64,000 nucleotides of DNA from a virus. A model generated the notes under the pieces. That model worked only from the letters and a program-made list of their open reading frames with translations, made no database searches and was not told where the DNA came from. Position 1 is the stretch's first letter. Every line of letters begins with the position of its first letter. The position numbers were made by a program, and so were the translations under genes. This document shows, piece after piece, positions 46,901 to 54,162 of this stretch. The stretch covers positions 1 through 64,000 of the IMG/VR virus record IMGVR_UViG_3300009181_004605; one strand, 5' to 3'.

Positions 46901-49531
46901 GTATAAATTATTATCGAAAACAATATCGCCAATATTATTAAGACTAAGATATTTTAATGCAAACCCTAAAACGGGATCAACTGTACCTGATGCAGTTGCA
47001 TAGGAAAATAACTTGCTGCCAACAAATGTGCTGCTTGGATATTTGTCTTTATTACTAAAACTAATACCGCTAATATCGTATATATTAAACAACGGTGCTT
47101 GATTAACACTAATTTTTTGTTGTGCATTAATCCATTCAACACCATCATACCAAAAACTCTTACCTTGTACTGTATCTCCAGCAAGGCATACTATAACCTG
47201 GTCTATTAGCACATCTGAATCTGCTGCCAGAACTAAATTTATAATAGGTTGTGCAATTAATGGTGGCACAGTGTCTGGTACAATAAATGTAACTTCATAT
47301 ATCTTGTTTCGTACTGCAGGATTTGTGTCAGCAGCAAATATTACTCTTGTACCACTTACAAATGTATATCCATCTGTACTATATCCAATCGATCCATTGA
47401 TATTACTTAAAGCATCAGTACTAGAAAAATCGATTATATCGATTGGTTGTTTTCCTTGTGTACCGTAATCATATAATCGAGTGCCGGCACGGTATTCTAA
47501 TATAGGGCGGCGACCGCGGAACGCATTATCAACAACCGGATTAGTGTTATTATAGGTTGCTGATGCATTAATAATATCGATGTGGAACCAACGATTACTA
47601 CGTGTCCAAGGGTTTAAATCTGGGCTGGCACGATTAATAGTAAGATAATCTGGTACCATTGGTATATTAAGACTTGAATAATCGGTTATACTTTGTACAT
47701 AGATTTCTGGAGTTACAAAATCATCCACTGACAATAGTTTAATTGCTGTGCCAACTCCTTCGATATAATATGTTTGACCTTGATAGATTGCAGGAGTTAC
47801 TGCTCCGATAAATCGTACTTTTAATCCATTGGAAAAGGCCACACCATTTGGACTTGTATAGTTTTTTTGCCCGATGATTTCATCTATGTCAAGGATATCA
47901 GAACTTGTCTGATCGATTAAGCGTATTCTACCGAAGATTTCTGGATCGGTACCATCTTGATAATATAATGTATTTTGTATCGCTGACAACAACGGTATCT
48001 GTTCAAAGTATCCTTCGGCATTTTTATACCAATTGGTGCTAGAATATTGCGTACCGTAGTTAATACTGAATTTTTCAAGATTATTAACTGGCTCAACACT
48101 ATTAAGCACCATGTATGGCAGTCCGCCGGCATCATACACATATCGTATCTGCCATACACTATATCGTTGTGCTTGACTATCGATATTCGTAACTTGATCA
48201 AATAGTGTAGTATCAAATGTGCCCGGTAATCCTGGAGTGGCTGTTGGCGGCAATGGATCAAACTGTGTGGTTATTTGCCAACCACCATCCTCCGGATCAG
48301 CAATAGGATTAAGGAATATAATAGTTTTACCATTAAGTTCAGTAATACCATCAATGCTGCCATTTTCTTCCAAAAAAGGAGCCACATATACGTTATTGAT
48401 TTGATTAAACTTTAAGGTCGGAACTACAAGATTAACCACACCACCAGCAATTACAGGAAGGTTATAATAAAAATTCTGTGCTGTGCTTGCTGGTACATTA
48501 AATTGAACTATACCAAGATCTTCGCCGTTGTTAATAACACCAAGAACATCTCTACTACTGATATTTGGTGCTGTTGGTAATCTTCCATTTACCCCCGGTG
48601 TTGTTTGTATCCAAAATCCTGGACCGGTTCCAGCGGTACCATCGACGATATTTAGAACACCATTCATGTTCATTTCTGTGTCGCTGGTATAATACAAGGT
48701 GTCGGGTGCGTCTTGAGGAACAACAAAAGTTACAGTTTGCTCAAATGCTCCATTGTTAGTAACTCCAGAGTCGTATGTTTGCCCTTGACCAAGCACGGGT
48801 GCAGTTTTAATCCAAAATCTATAAGCACCACGCAGGCTTAGATCAAATGCATAGGTATTGCCGCGCACAAGAGTTAGCGTAGGATTATTAATATAATCTA
48901 TTACGTATGCAGAATTGCCAGCATTTGTAACACGATAGTTAACATCTTCTTTATTATTTTGAGCCACAGTAAATGAATAGTTGCCCTGACGTACTAATGT
49001 TAGTGTTGGATTAGTTCCCGTTGCGCCCGAGAATGTGTAAACACCATTTGCTCGTGTGACAACAAAATTATCTGTACTCGGTACATTTTCAGAAAACACA
49101 TCAACACTATCCGGGCCGTTTGGCAACCAATAGTATTGGCTATAGTTTACAAATTTATCAAAATCTACAAATGGATCCCAGGCGTAATACTCGCTAGTGT
49201 ACAGTCGATCGGCACGGGTAGTTAAACTACCTTGTAATGCCAAGGCATCAGTAATACCAGGATATGTTATAGCATCGGATATATCGGTAGAGTCGGGTTT
49301 GGTAATTATAACTCCCGGTTCTAATTGATAGTTGGCGCGTGTATCTGTAGTTTCTTGTACATAGTTATCGTTGGGATTTATTCCTGGGCCAATGGTGCGA
49401 CCAACAAATCCCTGAATCTTTTTAAAATTTGGTTCTTGTACAAGTTGATCTAATGTTGCTGACAAGAATTGACGATTTACTGGTGTTTGAAATATCTCAG
49501 GTAAAAAATCTACTGTACGAGTTCTTGCCAT
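34904..49531 (-). CDS. Giant baseplate/tail structural protein, 4875 residues
   Basis: This single uninterrupted frame fills more than a fifth of the window. The N-terminus (MARTRTVDFLPEIFQTPVNR) and a VKPYHTQIREL segment (about residue 3680) resemble, from memory, large virion proteins of T4-like cyanophages that follow gp6. It has three kinds of repeat: (a) fibre-like units, V-NG-L--DY-V-G--I-F--AP--GD-I-V, scattered along much of the chain; (b) about six FG-GAP-like units between roughly 2290 and 3060, such as FGSAVTQSVN, FGYAVAMS and FGGAVFID, followed by VGAPG or similar, suggesting a beta-propeller; (c) Thr/Asn-rich strand blocks. A role in linking baseplate to fibres or adhesion is likely. 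Its start overlaps the gp6 stop as TAATG. Confidence 0.85.
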   Translation of the reverse strand: MARTRTVDFLPEIFQTPVNRQFLSATLDQLVQEPNFKKIQGFVGRTIGPGINPNDNYVQETTDTRANYQLEPGVIITKPDSTDISDAITYPGITDALALQGSLTTRADRLYTSEYYAWDPFVDFDKFVNYSQYYWLPNGPDSVDVFSENVPSTDNFVVTRANGVYTFSGATGTNPTLTLVRQGNYSFTVAQNNKEDVNYRVTNAGNSAYVIDYINNPTLTLVRGNTYAFDLSLRGAYRFWIKTAPVLGQGQTYDSGVTNNGAFEQTVTFVVPQDAPDTLYYTSDTEMNMNGVLNIVDGTAGTGPGFWIQTTPGVNGRLPTAPNISSRDVLGVINNGEDLGIVQFNVPASTAQNFYYNLPVIAGGVVNLVVPTLKFNQINNVYVAPFLEENGSIDGITELNGKTIIFLNPIADPEDGGWQITTQFDPLPPTATPGLPGTFDTTLFDQVTNIDSQAQRYSVWQIRYVYDAGGLPYMVLNSVEPVNNLEKFSINYGTQYSSTNWYKNAEGYFEQIPLLSAIQNTLYYQDGTDPEIFGRIRLIDQTSSDILDIDEIIGQKNYTSPNGVAFSNGLKVRFIGAVTPAIYQGQTYYIEGVGTAIKLLSVDDFVTPEIYVQSITDYSSLNIPMVPDYLTINRASPDLNPWTRSNRWFHIDIINASATYNNTNPVVDNAFRGRRPILEYRAGTRLYDYGTQGKQPIDIIDFSSTDALSNINGSIGYSTDGYTFVSGTRVIFAADTNPAVRNKIYEVTFIVPDTVPPLIAQPIINLVLAADSDVLIDQVIVCLAGDTVQGKSFWYDGVEWINAQQKISVNQAPLFNIYDISGISFSNKDKYPSSTFVGSKLFSYATASGTVDPVLGFALKYLSLNNIGDIVFDNNLYTDTFVYVIDSVSSVENISEGVVRQYSNRISFIKEIGWQPAIEKSKIRQQFRFSYDGGPLRLDIRTNDNTSVPAIQLYAGSVFVNPSRYTVARTNTVTTITLLDIYVPGDIIEVAAISDQTSGVGFYQVPVNLENNPLNQNSPVLSLGTIRAHYETIGENLLAISGPINGANNTRDLGDIIPYGMNILQQSAPMTMAGYFMRSKEYNIFAALDFNSREYIKFKNQLLDNVIRNDYSDETVAGILTSAFSDINDGKSNLNSFYWSDMLPVGSTNTQTVTTYTAISTPVFDLTTTYDFTASNYQGLLVYVNDVLLALNYDYIVSTDGPRLTITIPLVVGDVITIQEYAATYGNYVPNTPTKLGLYPAYKPEIFVDDTYVNPTVVIRGHDGSITVAFSDIRDQILLEFETRIFNNLKIRSAIPLPATEVIPGQFRTTDYSLSEINEILSTDFLSWIGWNKLNYSTQNYIASNEFTWNYSAAGNRLTGDTSIGETPLLGAWRGIYNYFYDTDSPQRTPWQMLGFSQIPGWWIDVYGPGPYTQDNLVLWDDLALGLVADPAGEYILPQYARPRLTEVIPTGTEGQLLSPFDSVVGMYESSQFRKSWVFGDGGPVEASWIKSSSYPFAIMRLLALTRPAEFFSLFADRDLYKYNLDYNQYLYNDRYRLDANGIQVYGSGVSKASYIDWIVDYNQVSGRDSSAKLAADLASLDVRLCYRMGTFTDKQYLKIYTEKSSPNSQNSSLLLPDESYNLLLYKNQPFERIIYSAVIIQNAGDGYRVLGYSITNPYFEILTSRPGGLKTTISTGGESVTVPTQYSDVVTQVPYGYVLANATMVVDFLLSYGALLSKQGLLFDGVENGRTLDWNQMAQEFLYWANQGWSDGSIIGLNPAAGALTAIKSQAIVDSIVLMTQENLVLDQNRTTVPARDLIVIRDENTFTVSTASSQTISYLDLKFVSYESMVVLDNVSIFNDLIYAPVTGARQGRINVVATVSADWNGQLDAQGFILNNDTTVTEWQPIRKYAKGEIVIYKNNYWSAQGIVQPSAIFKFSDWVKSDYTKIQRGLLANIPNKANQLANSYNVNAANLELDNDLLSYGLIGFKPRTYMTSLNLDDVSQVNVYQQFLKSKGTKLSIDLFANAQLAKEVAEYDVWENWAIQRAVYGANANQSFVEFRLNEAMLRSDPSLVQLINPGEATIADQSILLNEVWRESYKLTSPNFLPTTFTVPTDIALPSAGYVNIDDVDITVFSIQGQLGLAPGVISTIGVGTTVWAAKSNDYDWNIYRCVAVPGFVAEISNNLNGTSTVIFTKDPQLAVNDIIILKFVDSTANGVYRVLAVPAIGSVVIDLQATVTITGQGLAYFLQTQRVAQASDVANLPYSTDLLPGARAWVDNNGFGHWEVLEKQQPFDTRASLQPADLPTGTKFGSAVTQSVNHTAALIGMSGYNNTGAIYTYLTDNLGNYAENTLLTLGATGTKGYGNAVDTGTNTWSIAGASASNNNQGYAAVIYRNAASNVFEQLQLLTAPDQNFGPTEFGYAVAMSLNERWMYISAPEANTVYAYGRVDVDDNQTVIYTSTGYTSFYNYADTIEISNDEQLSVVVNNTLQILNVDYSVSDTDVIFNSAPAAGLPIIIHRRSGYQLDQGSYYNVLQNSTSGVGTGAEFTIDRTRGVYSVSITAGGTNYAVANTITILAATVDGGTSPANDITLTVTSIGAGGSITGFTKSGSGVSNTTIFAIDPYLYTATNIYSFTVTVNGVLQRPHIDYDFNSDSALYAMEIVFVTVPAAGAIIIVSARSYFEWIESISIAGLPANARFGSSVSTTTDGRQVIIGCSNDTVDATTSAGSVYAIDRSVSRYIINTTTQLTYAMPANFVNPVAVLLNNQFLTNDAQIMNGQFAVVGTDIVISESVTLAVGDILEIESNIFTLIQKIPANTPAAGALFGAATDVCHRNCSIYVGAPGDSSILPGAGSVERHINQARLFGVITSTIANPALDNGDTIRINNTAVAVPNSPNQNVAGLAAAINAASIPNVIASVSAGLLTISVVDNKAADEFNKLSVLPGTTGTAFANLGFEAYTYAQTILSPRIDYFAGFGGAVFIDSSAVNLVVGAPGGNVYTQLTFDQGTTYFDDNSTSFFSVIVQSGAVYTFDYLPSATPSISNPGNLVFGQQIYDSELKELDQWGFSLNYTSGRLLVGSPGYDNIDDSTANYGRVGIFDNTTETPAWAVIHTQQPVVDVQLLDSVYMYDRLLSAKTQYFDFFNPLQGKILGAARQNIDFLGAVDPAKYNTGPVNNNGNYWAQERVGQIWWDTNSARFIDPNQDDIVYASRRWGQLFPGSRIEIYQWVASSTPPNQYAGIGTPLSTTRYTVLSRLGSDGIIATNYYFWVTGIDTINSAAGKTLSTVGIARYIENPKSSGIPYIAALDASTVAIYNGLEFISAQDTILHIEYDKELNSDNIHVEYELVTDGKSDSFISSGLYRKLQDSFCGVNSTGAKVPDPNLSDDEKIGVQFRPRQTMFVNRYMALQNYLTRVNAIIKQYPMSESRTFTLLNSSEPEPNSASGAWNKRLANLEELSYQNLKLVPVGYNYLIVSDSSNNGLWTIYTVIITNAATGEKSTQLLRVQTYDTRNYWNYIDWYLPGYNSSIKPVAQVATYTALDTISVSVGSSVKVTSNAQGKFEIYLRTLIGWDRVGLEDGTIAFSAELWDYSIGRFGFDIEVFDAQYFDKEPVIETRKIIQAINQELLIDDLAIERNRVLVLMFNYILSESTAPEWLVKTSLIDVEHRIRELIPYQLYSRDNQEFVVDYIQEVKPYHTQIRELHLAYNGQDVYPGDLADFDNPAFYNIDLEIPQYVSPVLLPYTTSTAVSAGANIVSDTAADNTIWAKWPWTNWYNNYLLSIQYVNIVNGGSGYTEPPVITVTGTCITPAIMTSVINSAGKVVGVIINDAGAGYSTTATITFDGGNGTGASAVVVMGNDLIRSISTTIKYDRYQYVSTIVEWKPNTQYVNGAYVRYADQVWSANFPIVIYQTGFNALYALDPVGGGINITVGTTYARADSTVALGYTPFDRFLAGATVITGDDNTPGPFVIGNTFTISASAPGTPNATTAVTATLLGTTAAAFVAAVTAAAVPYVSASINNTGAIVFTHSTGGIINLGLGIGTPIATAGFNVNIKGITAFGITLITLGLGGFYANTNAQITNSSTTFNTDQWLLVDPETLSGVDRTMGLYTPTVNQPGLSLPLLIDGVEYPGLQVKGVNYDQNSGFDVGNYDINPFDNLSYGPEGKPSYDPAILDAIYESSFVDPYLGIRATDVIIAGGEYIDVFSSYAPEELVPGSEFDTLDMRVYTTPGADWDRNGHGFNEDEFRFAFDPLFATTSFANHIEYPVQVVVSNQTRSVTMALGIDYTVNWPDQIITIINGASDGDVIAVDVYGIGGGNQLYRNAYNGATIGNTVIVPVMYTAIQELAVFVNGVYTTDYTLTDLTNSQTRVRFGTTYTATDYINLTAIGATTIDSSTVAYSWSTPQTQYINGIVGVLTYTLTNAMIYTNPDNLVVTLNGVRARGAAGAEYYGDGSTAYALPQRLGVSPGLIADNQVRVYLDDILQTQGVVYTVEAYDPLSGSPRAIQFITSPTIGVRVLVTVSTDAQYIVTSNQLIFNTTTGLIPINGDIIAVTSWNDTRQQDVLTQVFVGPVTESVVYQEGYDDTVYSPDTVDGDPGSFDYAEGAIINVNNFILERNIIDTSRLWVTLNGNRLFYGSGFTMSGREIIINSGVINATDVMIVTLFTNSVAPGAMAFRIFQDMRGVQATYRITTDTTTTLTVTLGATDDIMYVTNAAALAEPDLAINIWGVLTVNGERIMYRTRDTVTNTVSGLRRGTAGTGAATHAVDAIVYDLGRGNLLAEQFQNYIDYNEFMADGVTTLFTADNVVLAGDDSTLINEAVEVYVGGILLTELTGYTVIGNNPVTVEFDTAPADGVQITVLIRQGVTWYAPGINTASDGVALQNTDTQAARFLRGM

Positions 49532-52500
49532 TATATGACTCCGCTGCCTGGGGCAGTACGTAAATTAGTGCTGGTCAACGCTTCAATTACTTCAACGCTG
49601 TTGATATTGGCTGCATTAACAAATATCTGATTAGGTGCTGATCTAATTTCATATAGATCGCCAAAACTCTTTTGTAAATTCAATGGTACGAGCACAACAG
49701 AACTAATGATACTACCCATCTGCGCATGTAGATATGCTGCCATTTCTGAAAAATAAAATGTATCACCAAAGTCCCATTTATCTAACGTAAAATAATTATC
49801 CATATTGGCTATGACAAGATTCTTAATCTCACTTACGCTTGCATTGCTACCATATGCTTTTATAACCTTAATAGTGGCTTGCAATTCTTTTGCTGCTTTG
49901 ACACCAAATAGAGGTTTAAATTCTACAGAATTTAATATCATTGTATCTGATAACATTTTATAGTTTTGCAAGCCACTATATGTAGTTGTTAAAGAATTAA
50001 TAGTAGGAGGTACTGGTTTTGATACGGTATCAGTTATATCTTTGATATAATTTTGATATTGACTATAATATTCTTGTGTTACTACATATACATCGATGAT
50101 ATTTGTTGTCCCAGGGTCTATTAAATTGGTTAAAGGACTATTGTGTCTGTATTGGAAATATAAGTCCTGGCGACCAGTCCTGGCAATAAAATCATTTCGT
50201 AGTACTAGCGATCTAACTCCTGTTGTTGGATCAATCACAAGTGTGTAAAATAGTGCCGCAGTATATGCGTAGAATATCTGACCAGCAACATATGAATTTT
50301 TAACAAGCTCTATGGCATTCATAGTAGCATATTCGGAATTAACTATACCGCTTTCAACTAATAGATAGCGTTCGAGATTATCAAAGTCCACAGTTCTTTG
50401 CAAGAATACTAATTTAAGATTTGATGAAACATCCGGCGCTACTACTTCTGTGAAGAAATCTGGATTATCGGGCACACCGTCACCATCAGAATCTTGGAAT
50501 GATACTAGCACTTGATAATCATCCACATATCCATCACTCTCAACTGGCTGCCCTACGATAGTAACATCAATATCACTGGGAAATGAGGCAGAAACATCCG
50601 GAAGACTATTAGATTTTAATATCTTGATAAAATCTTTGATTACTGTGCCGGTGCGTGAATCATATATGGCTTGATTGCTGTAAAAGAAAAATCTAGTTTG
50701 TAATACACTACCAAATATATAATCTAATGCTCTGGCAGTTGTTGTGTAGGTAATACCGTCGGTTAAAAATTCTACTACCCAGCTTGCATCACTGCCGACA
50801 CCGGCAGTACTACCGGCATTTGTTTGGCTCCAGGTAGCACCTTGATCAAGATTGGTAGAAGTGATAAGATACCAAGTGCCGGGCACTCCGGTAATGGTTC
50901 CTAGGCTGTCAAATCCTATACCAAAGTTACGCTGCAATACAATTTGATCCAGCATACTTTTCTCAAATGCAGCTGGCAGATCTGTTATGAACAATGGAAT
51001 AACCTGTGTGGCAATTGCCCCAGTTGGTATAAAATTATTCAGCGCAACAGGCCCTGTACCATTTGCTAAATTACCAGTACCTTGATTTGTACCATCCCCT
51101 ATTACAGCAGATGGACTTGCCCATAGTATTAATTTTTCGTCGGACCTAAGCGGCGTTCCTGGTTGTAATCTATTATTTGAGTCAAAGTAATAACCAGCTG
51201 GCGGTATAAATTTTACTAATGATCCAACTTGTATATATTTTTTATTATCGCTTGTATAGCTACCAACTGGTGCAGGTGCACCAAGACTGTTTACAAAATA
51301 TCCAGTAGTTTCATTTATTAGTGTGGTACTCTGATGCCAAGTAATTGCAAGTGTTACAAGATCTGGGCGAGGAAAATTCGCATAATAAAACTGCTGCATT
51401 TGAGAAGCAGCTAAGAGTGGCTGTACTTGGTTAACAATAATATCATTAATCTCGTTTGTGGTTGCCCAGGTGAATAAGAATGTTGGCAATGTGTTTTCTT
51501 CATACAATGCTCCATCACTACCAAAAATATTTGTGCTGGAATACTTTCCGGTGTTATCTACTAGATCTAGATATCGACTGGTACCGATGCTACTACGATT
51601 TAATGCTTTGCTTTTTATAATACTATTATATGCAGTAAATGGGAAATTATTATAATCTTCGCCGTTGACCATGCGATTCTGTGTATAGTATCTAGCCGGA
51701 GCACGTTGCTTGATTTCGTCGATAGTTTCTCTTGCTTGTGCATTAGATACTGGCTGTGTAATACCACAGGTAAATGTAATAGTTTCGAGTTGTCCGGTTC
51801 TGCTGACATAACTTATAGGCAGACTAACTGCTTGCATTTCTTCAGGGTTGATAATATATTCAAGCCCATTGCTGGCACGTACATAGTTACGGAATTGTCC
51901 CACTGGGATTTCGCTAAACACCCCATCACCAAAGTTTAATGTGATCTGATCATTAGTTCTACTTGCGACAGAAAATAGTTTTCTTAAACGTGCGCCTTCC
52001 TGCACTGCTGCAGAGGTATATACGCTTTCAACGTACTGCCATTCGGATTTAATAGAACCCACATTATCTAATTGATATAACCAAATATCTTCGTTGTTAA
52101 TACCTTCAATATTAATGTTAACAGTCCTGTTGCTTATACGTTCAGACAGATTAAAATCTTGATTCTGCAATGCACCTTGTTTGAATAAAAAGAAGTAGCC
52201 GGTATTGGCGCTGGCGAATCCTAGTTGATCATTACGAAATAACATATTAAATACGCCATTTGGTTTTGGTGCAGGCTCGTAAATAAATTCTTTGTTAAGT
52301 GCGGTACTTGTAACCGCTTCAAATGGCATGCTTATACCATTAACTGTGGCGGTATATGGGATTACTGGCAAGTAGCCCGGAACCAAGTTAATACTATACT
52401 CGTCGGTGCGTACTCCTAATATGGTAGTACGATTTCCCGGACGGCCAACACGCTGAGTGTTAACCATAGATGCATTAATGATTGCTGTGAATTGTTCCTG

Positions 52501-52956
52501 CCAATTTAAATTTGTAGGATCGGCCCAATTGACTGTGACATTAGAGAGATTGATACCGTTGATGTCTGTAACATTTTCTGTAGTTTGCACAGAGAATACT
52601 TTGAGATATCCTTCGGCAGCACTATTGCGCTTAGGTGTATAGCTTACAAGATTAGCCAGTCGAACAACAGAATCTCTGCGTTCGGCTGTATCCATGTAAT
52701 TTTCACGTGTGTTTAAATCTGTGCGGAATGCAAGGGCTTGTCCCATGAATGCCATCACATCAAGTATGGCGATAAATTCTGAACTTTCTATGTAGTCATT
52801 AAAAGTTTCAGGGTAATAAAGGCGTAGATAGTCCACAAAACTTTTACGCAACGTTTCAAAATCGTAACTTTGAAAGTCTGCCTCACGATAGGTTTGATAG
52901 ATTCTTTTCCAATCCTCAACCCCAAATATTGCTGTTTGTCTTGTTGTCTTTGCCAT
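49531..52956 (-). CDS. gp6: Baseplate wedge protein, gp6 homologue
   Basis: This 1141-residue protein is longer than T4 gp6 (about 660 residues). The N-terminus has the features of gp6-like proteins: GVEDWKRIYQTYREADFQSYDFETL, LRLYYPETFNDYIESSEFI and MGQALAFRTDLNTRENYMDTAERRDSV (within residues 11-95). Gp6 forms the iris-like ring that joins baseplate wedges. The extra length is in the middle and C-terminus (about 500-1000), with segments such as SDGDGVPDNPDFF. An ATAAATA motif ends 7 bases before the start and there is no ribosome binding site, so a leaderless message is possible. Confidence 0.92.
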   Translation of the reverse strand: MAKTTRQTAIFGVEDWKRIYQTYREADFQSYDFETLRKSFVDYLRLYYPETFNDYIESSEFIAILDVMAFMGQALAFRTDLNTRENYMDTAERRDSVVRLANLVSYTPKRNSAAEGYLKVFSVQTTENVTDINGINLSNVTVNWADPTNLNWQEQFTAIINASMVNTQRVGRPGNRTTILGVRTDEYSINLVPGYLPVIPYTATVNGISMPFEAVTSTALNKEFIYEPAPKPNGVFNMLFRNDQLGFASANTGYFFLFKQGALQNQDFNLSERISNRTVNINIEGINNEDIWLYQLDNVGSIKSEWQYVESVYTSAAVQEGARLRKLFSVASRTNDQITLNFGDGVFSEIPVGQFRNYVRASNGLEYIINPEEMQAVSLPISYVSRTGQLETITFTCGITQPVSNAQARETIDEIKQRAPARYYTQNRMVNGEDYNNFPFTAYNSIIKSKALNRSSIGTSRYLDLVDNTGKYSSTNIFGSDGALYEENTLPTFLFTWATTNEINDIIVNQVQPLLAASQMQQFYYANFPRPDLVTLAITWHQSTTLINETTGYFVNSLGAPAPVGSYTSDNKKYIQVGSLVKFIPPAGYYFDSNNRLQPGTPLRSDEKLILWASPSAVIGDGTNQGTGNLANGTGPVALNNFIPTGAIATQVIPLFITDLPAAFEKSMLDQIVLQRNFGIGFDSLGTITGVPGTWYLITSTNLDQGATWSQTNAGSTAGVGSDASWVVEFLTDGITYTTTARALDYIFGSVLQTRFFFYSNQAIYDSRTGTVIKDFIKILKSNSLPDVSASFPSDIDVTIVGQPVESDGYVDDYQVLVSFQDSDGDGVPDNPDFFTEVVAPDVSSNLKLVFLQRTVDFDNLERYLLVESGIVNSEYATMNAIELVKNSYVAGQIFYAYTAALFYTLVIDPTTGVRSLVLRNDFIARTGRQDLYFQYRHNSPLTNLIDPGTTNIIDVYVVTQEYYSQYQNYIKDITDTVSKPVPPTINSLTTTYSGLQNYKMLSDTMILNSVEFKPLFGVKAAKELQATIKVIKAYGSNASVSEIKNLVIANMDNYFTLDKWDFGDTFYFSEMAAYLHAQMGSIISSVVLVPLNLQKSFGDLYEIRSAPNQIFVNAANINSVEVIEALTSTNLRTAPGSGVI

Positions 52957-52963
52957 AGTCAGT

Positions 52964-52971
52964 TATTTATG
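52964..52971 (-). promoter_or_regulatory. Candidate late promoter of gp6 (CATAAATA)
   Basis: The minus strand reads CCATAAATAACTGACT just before the gp6 ATG. The last base of the motif is 7 bases from the start codon, so transcription would begin close to or at the ATG. Confidence 0.5.
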
Positions 52972-52990
52972 GACATATTAATCAGCTGAT

Positions 52991-53365
52991 TTATACGTAA
53001 CTGGCTTGACCCAAATTTTGATTAAAAAATATTGCCAAGCTCTCTGCATTGGTACCAGGAACGAATACTAGCTCAACTTGTATTAACATTCCATTTTCTT
53101 GTGGGAATAGCTGTAATTCGCTGATCTGCACCCTAGGATCACCCCCTACAACTCGTTGTAATTCTTGAGTTATAGTGCGCTGTGTGTCGGCATTTTGATT
53201 TTCAAATAGATTATCCCATAAACTAGTGCCGTACGCTGGTCGGCCCACTAACTGTCCATGACGAATATTTAAAGCATTAAGTAAATCTCGTTTAATAAGC
53301 TCATTATCAAGCAAAGTAAATTTTTTGAATTGATCTTGTGTATTGAATCCGATAAATGTTGTCAT
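52991..53365 (-). CDS. gp25: Baseplate wedge protein, gp25 homologue
   Basis: This 124-residue protein of the gp25-like family belongs to the baseplate wedge, near the sheath initiation site. The segment GQLVGRPAYGTSLWDNLFE (about 37-55) is the gp25 signature, followed by TITQELQRVVGGDPRVQISELQL. The length is normal for the family. It lies between gp6 and the protein at 53376, a typical T4-like order. ATAAATA ends 7 bases before the ATG, and GAGGA is too far away (about 15 bases) to act as a normal ribosome binding site. Confidence 0.93.
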   Translation of the reverse strand: MTTFIGFNTQDQFKKFTLLDNELIKRDLLNALNIRHGQLVGRPAYGTSLWDNLFENQNADTQRTITQELQRVVGGDPRVQISELQLFPQENGMLIQVELVFVPGTNAESLAIFFNQNLGQASYV

Positions 53366-53372
53366 GATACTT

Positions 53373-53379
53373 TATTTAT
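53373..53379 (-). promoter_or_regulatory. Candidate late promoter of gp25 (ATAAATA)
   Basis: The minus strand reads AAATAAATAAAGTATC before the gp25 ATG. It overlaps the stop codon of the preceding gene, and the spacing to the ATG (7 bases) is the same as for gp6. Confidence 0.45.
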
Positions 53380-54161
53380 TTCCTCAAAGGATTGTCTGGA
53401 GCGAAACGGAAAATTCCATCTTCGTCTGTTAACATAGGAGTAACGGCTAGTACTGCTGCTGCATCAGAATATATGATGTCGGGTATTTTTGCATTTCCGA
53501 TTATATTTGAAACTAGCTGATCAAGATCTTGACGTTGTACAGTGTTATCATATCCAGATAGTGATGGAGCCACATTAAGTTGTGCAGAATACGATTCAAC
53601 AAAATCTATAGCATACTGCCCTTGCCTTGCAGCCATTTGTATTTTACCGATCATATCCGGAGGTGATACTCCTACTATCCAAGCAATAACAGCATCTACC
53701 CCATATTGAGCAGCAGGTTGCACTAAGGCAGCTTGGAATCGCGCGCTTTCATCGCCGGTCATCATGCCAGTATCAATTAATCCCTGATAACTTCCTTGTA
53801 ACAAAGCCTGTTGTGCTAAATTTTGTATTAAGGGAAAATTTAAATAGTCTAATAACGATGTTATTCCTAGCAATCCCGTCCATACTGTGGATTGTAGCAG
53901 CACCGTAAGTGTATCTGCGGGATCTTGCAAATATGTGTCGATCGTTCCCGGTTTTAAAAATCCAGTAAGCGTTAATGCTGCAGGGCTTTGCCCATATACT
54001 CCAACACCTCGTGTGGCTATGTCGGCTCCGAGATATACTGGATCATTGCTGTCATTTAATTGCCAATCTGGCAATAACACACCATTGACATCGTATGCAC
54101 CAATGGCAGACGCTACAGCAGTTTGTGCCGTTAGTGCAGTAACTTGTTGAGCTGTAAACAT
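53376..54161 (-). CDS. Baseplate/tail structural protein, 261 residues
   Basis: This Ala/Leu/Gln-rich protein begins MFTAQQVTALTAQTAVASAI. The segment YDVNGVLLPDWQLNDSNDPVYLG (about 23-45) matches a module in the 685-residue baseplate protein at 59537 (DDEGNLNPGWTLREDGSPVFLG), so the two share a domain. The remainder is helical and mildly hydrophobic. Its position between spike and gp25 supports a baseplate hub or tail-tube role. I do not know a T4 counterpart. Confidence 0.68.
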   Translation of the reverse strand: MFTAQQVTALTAQTAVASAIGAYDVNGVLLPDWQLNDSNDPVYLGADIATRGVGVYGQSPAALTLTGFLKPGTIDTYLQDPADTLTVLLQSTVWTGLLGITSLLDYLNFPLIQNLAQQALLQGSYQGLIDTGMMTGDESARFQAALVQPAAQYGVDAVIAWIVGVSPPDMIGKIQMAARQGQYAIDFVESYSAQLNVAPSLSGYDNTVQRQDLDQLVSNIIGNAKIPDIIYSDAAAVLAVTPMLTDEDGIFRFAPDNPLRK

Positions 54162-54162
54162 G

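Noticed and set aside
36000-49000. Plus-strand open frames of 60 to 120 codons inside the giant gene
   Set aside because: They are low-complexity shadows of the minus-strand frame, with no ribosome binding sites or promoters.
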